42,851 bases of DNA. Origin: Clostridiales bacterium UBA2432 (GTDB taxonomy: Bacteria > Bacillota > Clostridia > Lachnospirales > Vallitaleaceae). The position numbers were made by a program, and so were the translations under genes. The stretch is taken from positions 1-42,851 of the forward strand of contig DDQW01000051.1 in NCBI GenBank assembly GCA_002342805.1. Direction: 5' to 3'. A model generated the notes under the pieces. It was not told the DNA's origin, did no database searches, and was given only the letters and a program-made list of their open reading frames with translations. This document shows positions 24,707 through 32,088 of this stretch, piece by piece; position 1 is the stretch's first letter; every line of letters begins with the position of its first letter.

Positions 24707-25840
24707 TTATATAGGCCACAGCCCCTTTATAATTAAACAAATTCTCTCAAGATCCTCTTCAGTCATCTTTGTATCAGATGGCAAGCACATCCCATTCTCA
24801 AATAACTTCTCACTTACATCTCCACCAACATAATCATACTTAGCAAAGAACGGCTGCATGTGCATTGGCTTCCAGACAGGCCTTGATTCAATATTCTCTT
24901 TTTCCAGTGCTTCCATAACATCAATTGGTCTTACTGAACCATTCAATGTCATCACACTTAGCCAGTAGTTCGGTTCATTCCAGTCATTAATTGGCATGAA
25001 GTCAACATCTTCTAACTGACCAAGTTCTTTCTTGTAGAACTCAAAAATATATTTTTTCTTAGTCACTCTCCGATCTAGCACTTTTAATTGACCTCTACCA
25101 ATGCCAGCAACGATATTGCTCATACGATAATTGAACCCTAGTTCACTATGCTGGTAGTGTCTCGCTGCATCTCTAGACTGTGTAGACCAGAACCTAACTT
25201 TTTTAATCTTCTCTTCATCATTAGAAACAAGCATTCCTCCGCCAGATGTTGTTATGATTTTGTTTCCATTAAACGAGAACACTCCAAACTCACCAAAGGT
25301 ACCCGTATGCTTTCCTTTATAGTAAGCCCCTAAAGATTCCGCAGCATCTTCAATGACAGCTACGTCATATCTACTACAAACCTCCATGATCTTGTCCATG
25401 TCTGCACATAAACCATATAAATGCACAACTAAAACAGCTTTTACTTTATTACCATACTTCTGGAAGGCTGCCTCTAATGCTTTTGGATCCATATTCCATG
25501 TTTCATAGTCACTGTCGATAAAGACAGGAGTAGCATTCTGATAGATGATCGGATTGGCTGTAGCTGAAAAAGTAAGGGTCGGGCAGAATACTATATCTCC
25601 TTTACCAACACCAACTGCTTTAAGTGCTAGATGAATGGCCCCCGTTCCTGAATTCATAGCTGCTGCATGTTTTGAACCCACTTTTGCAGCTAGCTCTTTT
25701 TCAAACTCATTTACATTAGGTCCAAGTGGTGCTACCCAATTTGTATCGAATGCTTCTTGTACATATTTTATTTCATAACCTTCATCACTCATGTGAGGTG
25801 AAGCGAGCCATATTTTTTTATTAGATGTATTCTCAGCCAT
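24707..25840 (-). CDS. pglE: PglE-like UDP-4-keto-6-deoxy-GlcNAc aminotransferase (DegT/DnrJ family)
   Basis: A 377-residue PLP aminotransferase. Motifs: KHAAAMNSGTGAIHLALKAV, DIVFCPTLTFSATANPI, VIEDAAESLGAYYKGKHTG, FSFNGNKIITTSGGGMLVSN with the Schiff-base Lys, and LGFNYRMSNIVAGIGRGQL. It transfers an amino group from glutamate to C4 of the 4-keto sugar made by the PglF-type dehydratase at 28271-30127. First gene of the long leftward cluster, preceded by about 275 bases without a gene. Confidence 0.9.
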   Translation of the reverse strand: MAENTSNKKIWLASPHMSDEGYEIKYVQEAFDTNWVAPLGPNVNEFEKELAAKVGSKHAAAMNSGTGAIHLALKAVGVGKGDIVFCPTLTFSATANPIIYQNATPVFIDSDYETWNMDPKALEAAFQKYGNKVKAVLVVHLYGLCADMDKIMEVCSRYDVAVIEDAAESLGAYYKGKHTGTFGEFGVFSFNGNKIITTSGGGMLVSNDEEKIKKVRFWSTQSRDAARHYQHSELGFNYRMSNIVAGIGRGQLKVLDRRVTKKKYIFEFYKKELGQLEDVDFMPINDWNEPNYWLSVMTLNGSVRPIDVMEALEKENIESRPVWKPMHMQPFFAKYDYVGGDVSEKLFENGMCLPSDTKMTEEDLERICLIIKGLWPI

Positions 25841-26116
25841 ATCACCCTCATCCTTCCTTCTCTAAAGTTTATGTATTGTATAGAGGCGCTTGTTTTTAGC
25901 ACCTTCTTGATTTCTAACCTATGTATTTCAGTCTGTGCTGTATTTTATAATAAATAATTTGTGTGCTGTTGAAATGTACATTATTGATTTTCTGTTAAAA
26001 TGCTTGATATTACTGCCTTAAAGCTTTTTTGTCCTTTCAACATACTCGCTTCACGATAACGAAATATGAGAATCTTTATATCATACAAAATATTGTATCC
26101 ACACTTATAGCCTCTA
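25841..26116 (-). other. Untranslated leader upstream of the main polysaccharide cluster
   Basis: No gene is supported here. On the reverse strand a weak TACAAT -10 lies about 30-40 bases before pglE without a convincing -35, preceded by a short stem GGTGCT-loop-AGCGCC. Either the cluster is read through from the regulator gene upstream, or transcription starts here with a structured leader. A transcript of roughly 21 kb would suit processive antitermination, but no such element was identified. Confidence 0.35.
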
Positions 26117-26452
26117 CTATATATAAGGAACTTCTTCTGGTCCATTTTCAGCTGGCGCTTCTTCCAAATGTTTTCCACATTTTATTTTGCCATCCACTGA
26201 ATATATATTTCCATTAGCTGGGCAAATTTGTCCATGAGTTTCTTCATACTAAATCAGATAACTAGCAAAATTACTTTCAGAAGGATTCAATCCATGGTCT
26301 GCTAAATATATTTACACTATTGTTCAAACTATGTTCTTTAAAATGACACACTAACTCCCTGTAGCATCAATATATCCACTTACCAACAATATTCCAATAA
26401 TTGCAAGTACAACGATTAGCTCAATCAAGGAAAATCCACGGTCATCCTTCAT
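26117..26452 (-). pseudogene. Type IV pseudopilin-like gene with four in-frame stops
   Basis: From ATG 26452 the reverse strand encodes MKDDRGFSLIELIVVLAIIG, a textbook prepilin peptidase site (G/FSLIE) and hydrophobic helix, then stops at TAG 26351-26353 after 33 residues. Reading on in the same frame, with no indel, gives TGA and TAA at short intervals, then IYLADHGLNPSESNFASYLI, another TAG, and YEETHGQICPANGNIYSVDG with KIKCGKHLEEAP, ending at TAG 26117-26119. The C-terminal Cys pair in CPANG...KCGKH is typical of Firmicutes pseudopilins, and total length (111 codons) is normal. Each internal stop is one C-to-T change from Gln or Arg. It is a pseudogene unless stops are read through. Confidence 0.8.
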
Positions 26453-26480
26453 ACAAATTCATACGCCTCTTTTCAACATA

Positions 26481-27044
26481 TCATAAATAATTTAATAAAT
26501 TGAGTTGTGAGATTTCTTTGGGTAATGTAAACGGGCTATCAGTGTCCTCTGTTTTTAAATACACGAGAATTGTTTTTTGATTTTCTTCCCAGTTCATCTC
26601 ATCTATAGTATCAATAAATTCATGTTCTATCAAGATATTTTCACGATTTAATTCATGAATTGATAAGGCTATAACTTCTCTAATATCAAGATCTTCAATT
26701 AATATAAGAATTTTATCCTGATGTTCAATGAGTTCCTTGAACAAATTTTTTAATGCTTGCTTTGACATGTCAATAGCCTTATAATGTACTTTTAAATAGC
26801 TTACAGTCTTCTTGGCTTTTGCCATCATTCCGATCGGCGTCAACATATATAGCACTTGTTTTTGCGATACCTGTGTCATCTTAATCAAACCTTCTCGAAC
26901 CATCTTATTCATTAATACATTGATTGTCCCTAAGGATACATCCAAGTTTCTAGATAGCTCTCGTTGAGTGACATTGTCATTGTCTGCAATCTCTTGCATA
27001 ATCTTATATTCATGGTCTGTATAGAGCAACTTGTTTTTTGTCAT
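26481..27044 (-). CDS. MarR-type winged-helix regulator of exopolysaccharide genes
   Basis: A 187-residue protein with an N-terminal winged helix (about residues 10-75: YKIMQEIADNDNVTQRELSR, NLDVSLGTINVLMNKMVREG, then a wing) followed by a helical stretch and a C-terminal segment. This resembles the EPS-associated MarR-type regulators found at the head of exopolysaccharide loci. It is located between the two polysaccharide operons and is read leftward toward the main one. It has its own promoter (27087-27115) and a ribosome-binding site AAGGAGG 6 bases from ATG 27044. Ligand and operator are unknown; autoregulation and control of pglE onward are inferences. Confidence 0.82.
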   Translation of the reverse strand: MTKNKLLYTDHEYKIMQEIADNDNVTQRELSRNLDVSLGTINVLMNKMVREGLIKMTQVSQKQVLYMLTPIGMMAKAKKTVSYLKVHYKAIDMSKQALKNLFKELIEHQDKILILIEDLDIREVIALSIHELNRENILIEHEFIDTIDEMNWEENQKTILVYLKTEDTDSPFTLPKEISQLNLLNYL

Positions 27045-27086
27045 AATAGCCTCCTTGTCACCGTTCGCTAAATGAACACAAGATTC

Positions 27087-27115
27087 ATGTTACACTTTTC
27101 ACATCTCCTTGTCAA
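27087..27115 (-). promoter_or_regulatory. Sigma-A promoter of the MarR-type regulator
   Basis: On the reverse strand TTGACA (27110-27115), 17-base spacer, TAACAT (27087-27092), about 40 bases before the regulator ATG. The -35 is a perfect consensus. Confidence 0.65.
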
Positions 27116-27166
27116 TAGATATATGCTAAAAGGTGTTCTTTTTTGTTAAGTAAGTAGTCACACATT

Positions 27167-27196
27167 ATTAAAGAGAAGCCAAAGCTTCTCTTTAAT
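27167..27196 (-). terminator. Terminator-like hairpin after the wzz-like gene
   Basis: A perfect 13-bp stem, ATTAAAGAGAAGC (27167-27179) and GCTTCTCTTTAAT (27184-27196), loop of four. It lies 12 bases beyond the wzz-like stop and before the regulator promoter. The T-run is weak and sits inside the stem, so termination efficiency is uncertain. Confidence 0.55.
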
Positions 27197-27208
27197 ATAT
27201 AGATAAAT

Positions 27209-28255
27209 CTACTTACCTTGTATTTCGTTGTTCCAATATACTTTAAAAAATGCCATAAATACCCCTATCATTCCACCTAGAACAATGGAAATTGCTAATA
27301 TTAACATCTTACGTGGTTCCACAGGATTTTCAGGAAAACTCCCCCGTCCATCAACAAGAATGCGGGATTGGATAACCTCTAGCAAGCCATCGGTTAGTAC
27401 TGTTACATCATTTTCACTTCGATAGGTTAAGAGTTTCATTTCCTCCGCTTCCAGTTCTGCCAAATAGCGCTCATTGCGTTCCCTAGCTAATTGTAAGTCA
27501 TCCAGCTGTTGCTTCAAGCTAATCAACTTGTCTTGTAAGGCTTCATACTGCGGATTAATAACTTCTTCAAGCATAGTCTCTTCAGATAAATCATCCAATG
27601 AAATATCCCGTTCTGCCGCAACACCTGCCGCATAGATTGGATCATTTAAAATCAGTCGTCGTAGTGTGATGGTAGGTGCTACTGTTTCGATAAGCTTTTC
27701 TGTATTCTCTAAATCTCGTTGCAAGCGAATCTCAGTTTCTTCGTAAGATTGATATTCAACGAAGTACTGACGACTAAAGTAATCAATAGCTTTAGCTTTA
27801 TATACAATGTTCAACTCTTCTATAAAATAGGTCGTTAAAGTTTCAACGAGCTCTTGGGCTTCTTCCGGATTACTTGCTGTTACAACAAAAGAAAACAAAC
27901 TTGAATCCTCTTCATTATTGATGGAAATACGTTCTCCTAAACTCTCAACCGTTGTATCTAAGTCCAATATATTTATGGTCTGAGATAATACGCGGTCTGA
28001 TTTAATAATGGATAGATAGTCCATTTTGTTCGTCGACGGATATGGGTAACTTCCATACTTTGTGTTTACCGATTCCGGAATACTAATAGTTCCTTCCATT
28101 CGGGATTCATAGCTTGGTTCAGCAATTACAAAGCCATAAAGCCCACCTAATATAGCCAGCATTAACGTAACACCTACAATCATTTTCCATTGATTGATTA
28201 ACACCTGAATAAGTTCTTTAAGTGAAATCTCATCATCATATATACGTTCTTCCAT
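27209..28255 (-). CDS. wzz: Wzz-like polysaccharide co-polymerase / chain-length determinant
   Basis: A 348-residue protein with the Wzz topology: a membrane helix at about residues 28-48 (KMIVGVTLMLAILGGLYGFV), a long extracytoplasmic coiled-coil-rich domain (about 60-315), and a second helix near the C-terminus preceded by the Pro-rich motif FPENPVEPRKMLILAIS. No kinase domain follows, so the partner tyrosine kinase, if any, is elsewhere. Its role would be setting chain length and coupling polymerase and export. Last gene of the small operon, 15 bases after pglF. Confidence 0.87.
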   Translation of the reverse strand: MEERIYDDEISLKELIQVLINQWKMIVGVTLMLAILGGLYGFVIAEPSYESRMEGTISIPESVNTKYGSYPYPSTNKMDYLSIIKSDRVLSQTINILDLDTTVESLGERISINNEEDSSLFSFVVTASNPEEAQELVETLTTYFIEELNIVYKAKAIDYFSRQYFVEYQSYEETEIRLQRDLENTEKLIETVAPTITLRRLILNDPIYAAGVAAERDISLDDLSEETMLEEVINPQYEALQDKLISLKQQLDDLQLARERNERYLAELEAEEMKLLTYRSENDVTVLTDGLLEVIQSRILVDGRGSFPENPVEPRKMLILAISIVLGGMIGVFMAFFKVYWNNEIQGK

Positions 28256-28270
28256 CTTGTTCTCCTTTTG

Positions 28271-30127
28271 TTATTCTTCCCTGTGATAGGTTGGTACAAA
28301 TTCCTGCATAGTCTTCTTAATGCTTTCATCATCCATTAACATTAATTTGCTCTCGAATGCTCTTATTTTAATTACTAGACTCTCATGATCAATCTCCATA
28401 GGTTTTCCTATATGAATCTTGTCATGGCGTGTATCTGTTAACCCTTCTTCATCCATAAGCAATTCTTCATATAGCTTCTCTCCCGGACGAAGCCCTGTAA
28501 ATACAATAGGTATATCTTCATAGGGTTCATATCCAGAGAGGCGAATGACATCTTCTGCTAGATTCACTATTTTGACTGGTTCGCCCATATCAAGAATAAA
28601 GATTTCTCCACCATGTGCCATTGAACCCGCCTGCAGAACAAGTTGACTGGCTTCAGGTATCGTCATAAAATACCGGGTAATCTCTTTGTGGGTAACTGTG
28701 ACCGGTCCCCCTTCACTCACTTGTTTCTTAAATATAGGAACAACACTTCCGTTGCTGCCTAAAACATTTCCAAAGCGAACAGCCACAAATTCTGTCTGAC
28801 TGACTTTATCCATACTCTGAACCACCATCTCACATAGGCGCTTACTTGCCCCCATAATATTCGTAGGATTGACTGCTTTGTCAGTGGATATCATAACAAA
28901 ACGTTGTACACTTGCTGCATCTGCTGCTTGCACAATATTCAAAGTCCCTAATACATTGTTCTTAATGGCAGCTTCGGGATTTGCCTCCATTAAGGGAACA
29001 TGCTTATGAGCTGCTGCATGAAAGATGACATCTGGTTTAACTGTTTTAACAATATCTAATATACGCTCACGATCTCTAACCGATGCTATTTTTACTGTGA
29101 GATTAAGTTTTGGGTGCAGTTTTAACAACTCATTTTGGACTGCAAAGACACCATTTTCATATATATCAAGAAGGATTAATTTACTAGGTCCAAAAGATGC
29201 AATCTGACGGCTTAACTCTGACCCAATCGACCCACCTCCTCCAGTCACCATGACTTTTTTTCCATTCAGATACTCTGATATCGCTTCCGTATCTAGATTC
29301 ACTTCATCACGTCCCAAGACATCCTTGATATCAATATCACGGATATTCTGTATACTCACTGTTCCACCGATAAGTTCATACATACCTGGAACGATCCGTA
29401 TTTTCACTTTAACCTGCTTACATTCATTAACGATTTCTTTGATCGTACTGCGCTTTGCCGAAGGAATAGCAATAATAATCTCTTCAATCTTTCTCTTACG
29501 GACAACACTGATAATATCCTCTCGCTGTCCAACGATAGGTACACCGTTGATATGGGTTCCTTCTTTTTGCGGATTATCATCGATAATAGCAATGGGTTTG
29601 CTTCGTAGATTACTATGGTTTTTAAGCTCTCGAATAATCATCGCTCCGGCATCGCCACCACCAATAACTAGGACCCGCTTGACACTTCCTTGAACCTCGC
29701 GACGTGTGGGTACCGACTTTACTTTTAATAAAACCCGGGCTCCCATCCTAGATCCACCGATAAGCATAATATCCAACATAACAACAATTATATAAACACT
29801 TCGAGGTAAGGCCGCGCGCATAAATGTAAGGTAAGTAATGACTAAGGCATTAGCTACACCCACTGCAAAGGTAATATTCACAACTTCCGTAATACTGGCA
29901 TATTTGTAAAGATTTTTATAAATGCGCAAATAAGTAAATACCACGAGTTTAATCAATATAATCTCCATCCAATAATCCACATAAACACCAAAAAAATATA
30001 AAAACTGATTCCCTTGAATCTGACCGTCAAACCGAAGCCATAAGGCAAAAATATATGCAATATTTAACATTATTATATCTGCAAAATAGATAAAAAAGAT
30101 ACGCACGCGTCTTTTCACTTCAAGCAT
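28271..30127 (-). CDS. pglF: PglF/CapD-type membrane UDP-GlcNAc 4,6-dehydratase
   Basis: A 618-residue protein of normal family length. Four membrane helices at about residues 12-130, a first Rossmann-like domain (RVLVIGGGDAGAMIIRELKN), then the catalytic SDR domain from about 285: VMVTGGGGSIGSELSRQIAS, HAAAHKHVPLMEANPEAAIK, and the STDKAVNPTNIMGASKRLCE block, where TDK with Met in place of the usual SDR Tyr marks 4,6-dehydratases of this type. It makes UDP-4-keto-6-deoxy-GlcNAc, the substrate of PglE and PglD encoded in the other operon. 40 bases separate it from the ligase-like gene upstream. Confidence 0.92.
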   Translation of the reverse strand: MLEVKRRVRIFFIYFADIIMLNIAYIFALWLRFDGQIQGNQFLYFFGVYVDYWMEIILIKLVVFTYLRIYKNLYKYASITEVVNITFAVGVANALVITYLTFMRAALPRSVYIIVVMLDIMLIGGSRMGARVLLKVKSVPTRREVQGSVKRVLVIGGGDAGAMIIRELKNHSNLRSKPIAIIDDNPQKEGTHINGVPIVGQREDIISVVRKRKIEEIIIAIPSAKRSTIKEIVNECKQVKVKIRIVPGMYELIGGTVSIQNIRDIDIKDVLGRDEVNLDTEAISEYLNGKKVMVTGGGGSIGSELSRQIASFGPSKLILLDIYENGVFAVQNELLKLHPKLNLTVKIASVRDRERILDIVKTVKPDVIFHAAAHKHVPLMEANPEAAIKNNVLGTLNIVQAADAASVQRFVMISTDKAVNPTNIMGASKRLCEMVVQSMDKVSQTEFVAVRFGNVLGSNGSVVPIFKKQVSEGGPVTVTHKEITRYFMTIPEASQLVLQAGSMAHGGEIFILDMGEPVKIVNLAEDVIRLSGYEPYEDIPIVFTGLRPGEKLYEELLMDEEGLTDTRHDKIHIGKPMEIDHESLVIKIRAFESKLMLMDDESIKKTMQEFVPTYHREE

Positions 30128-30167
30128 TTTATCTAACCTCCCCTTTTATATCTATGTTTTTACTTAT

Positions 30168-31916
30168 TTATAATTCATGTCCTTTGATATTTGGTAGCGC
30201 CAACAATAATCCGTAAAGAACAAAAAACATATATGAAGCAAATACAACACTATCATTGACTAAGCCAACAACCAAATAGGATAAAATCGGAATCACCAAA
30301 AAATCAAACCGACTTCGAAACATAGCATATACGCTAATTCCCAAAAAAAGAATTAATCCGACAAATCCAAAATTTAAGGCAAGGTTTAAAAAGAAATTAT
30401 GTGGTTTATCCACGATAATTGTATGGTCATGTAAATATAATCGTTTATAAATCAAATCCCCTTGTGGAAAATTGGCTGTAAATGTATCTGCTCCATAACC
30501 TAATACAGGTTTTTCCAATACAATGGGAAGCGTTCGATTCCAAATATAACCACGGTTACTCATAAGTTTTTCATTTTTAAACCATTCTATAGATTCTGCA
30601 CTGAAATTTTCATTACTTATAGGTAATGTACCGACTGAAAAATGATTTGAATAATAATAGCTAAACCTTGATTCCGATGTTTTTCCTGTTTGTATATTTC
30701 GTACCCATATACGAACTCCCCCCTCTTTATAATAATATATCACTTGTTTTAAATATGAATCACTAATGATTTTATAAGTCAAACTTTCATTTTCTTCGTC
30801 CTGTATAACTTCACCCTCGCCTTCTGATGACACATCTAATCCACCTTCTATAGGCGAAATACTAATAGACTCTCCATTTTGAAGATAATAACGTATTTCC
30901 GGGTGATTGTATTCTACAGATGCAAATTCTGTTGTTACATTACTATCTGAATCTGCGTTTAGGTTTTTCAAAATATCATTATAATATGGTTCAAAGAATG
31001 TTAATTGAGTTAATGCCAAATACCCAACGATAACTATTCCACCAATACCAACATAGACCATTTTACGCATGGGAAATTTAATTAATAAATGTATCCCTAT
31101 AAATACAAGACTCATTGCCACTGCTACCACTCCGCCTGTTGATTGTGATCCTATAAGTGATATTATTTGAGGTATTATTAATAATGCAAATAAGGATTTA
31201 ACCCACCATTTTTTTACTACATATATACTATATAGCGTTAACGGAAAGGCTAACGCAACTAGAGAGCCAACATAGTTTGGATTGTATAATGTTGTATATA
31301 CTTGCCCTTCAGGTAAATTAAAGTTCACCTTCATGAATAATTCTTCATAGCGACTTCCTAACATCATCAATAATCCTAAGTCCGTTTTAAAGAAATCCAT
31401 GCCAAACATTTGAAAAGCACCGATAATGGATACAACCGAGGCACTTAGTACAAATGAAATTACTAGTCCATTGATCTCGTTTTTTGTTTTTATGATTGAC
31501 ATCGTTATATATGTCAATCCGACATAGCATAACCAAGTAAATGTCCCTTCATATCTGTCAATCATTCCGGCCCATGCAAGTTCTTTATGGTCAGATAATA
31601 GATAAGAGATTATGATTGATATAGCAAATAGACCCAATAATATATAGCCAAATCGATTTTTTTTCCAAGCTTCCTTTTTATAACTATATATCTGATATAC
31701 TATCGTTAAGATCAGTCCAATAATTGTTCCTATTTGAAGTGTTTGGGTTTTAGCATAAGCAAACAGGTCAGAATGTTCTTGCTTATTATACAACAATTGT
31801 AACGATTCAGGTACTGGTATAATTTTTAGCGTGACCACCAAAGGAATTAAAAATATTATTATCATTAATAATACATATATAGCTTTTCGTATTTGTTCAT
31901 TTATTTTATTATTCAT
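30168..31916 (-). CDS. O-antigen ligase / polymerase family membrane protein (Wzy_C)
   Basis: A 582-residue polytopic protein with about 10-12 membrane helices and a large extracytoplasmic insertion (about residues 310-455) rich in Ser, Glu and Tyr (for example GGLDVSSEGEGEVIQDEENE). After it comes the Wzy_C region: RGYIWNRTLPIVLEKPVLGY, GADTFTANFPQGD, and DKPHNFFLNLALNFGFVGLI, where the His-Asn pair is the family hallmark. Members polymerise or ligate lipid-linked glycans, or attach glycans to proteins. With a separate Wzy at 10179, this one could be the ligase that attaches polymer to the wall or S-layer. First gene of a three-gene operon with its own promoter. Confidence 0.82.
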   Translation of the reverse strand: MNNKINEQIRKAIYVLLMIIIFLIPLVVTLKIIPVPESLQLLYNKQEHSDLFAYAKTQTLQIGTIIGLILTIVYQIYSYKKEAWKKNRFGYILLGLFAISIIISYLLSDHKELAWAGMIDRYEGTFTWLCYVGLTYITMSIIKTKNEINGLVISFVLSASVVSIIGAFQMFGMDFFKTDLGLLMMLGSRYEELFMKVNFNLPEGQVYTTLYNPNYVGSLVALAFPLTLYSIYVVKKWWVKSLFALLIIPQIISLIGSQSTGGVVAVAMSLVFIGIHLLIKFPMRKMVYVGIGGIVIVGYLALTQLTFFEPYYNDILKNLNADSDSNVTTEFASVEYNHPEIRYYLQNGESISISPIEGGLDVSSEGEGEVIQDEENESLTYKIISDSYLKQVIYYYKEGGVRIWVRNIQTGKTSESRFSYYYSNHFSVGTLPISNENFSAESIEWFKNEKLMSNRGYIWNRTLPIVLEKPVLGYGADTFTANFPQGDLIYKRLYLHDHTIIVDKPHNFFLNLALNFGFVGLILFLGISVYAMFRSRFDFLVIPILSYLVVGLVNDSVVFASYMFFVLYGLLLALPNIKGHEL

Positions 31917-31955
31917 AGTGACTCCATATCATCTCCATATCTTTACATCCTTTAT

Positions 31956-31984
31956 ATTGTATCAACATTTATAGTAAATGTAAA
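31956..31984 (-). promoter_or_regulatory. Sigma-A promoter of the ligase-pglF-wzz operon
   Basis: Reverse strand: TTTACA (31979-31984), 17-base spacer, TACAAT (31956-31961) with an extended TGA just before it, about 40 bases from ATG 31916. Confidence 0.65.
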
Positions 31985-32030
31985 CTAATGAAATAAATTT
32001 TTATAGAATTCTAAAGACTTATGTATTCGC

Positions 32031-32063
32031 AAAAAAATTTCGAGCAAAAAGTGCTCGAAATTT
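32031..32063 (-). terminator. Intrinsic terminator of the 914-residue SLH gene
   Basis: Stem AAATTTCGAGCA/TGCTCGAAATTT around an AAAAG loop, followed on the reverse strand by seven T's (32031-32037). It lies 26 bases past the stop and before the next operon's promoter. The other strand also has a T-run, so it may work in both directions. Confidence 0.82.
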
Positions 32064-32088
32064 TTTATTTGTTTTACCATAATTCATC

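Noticed and set aside
25981..26178. 65-codon reverse-strand open frame near the pseudopilin
   Set aside because: Its first part overlaps the pseudopilin relic in another frame, it resembles no known protein, and the pseudopilin reading explains the conserved residues better.
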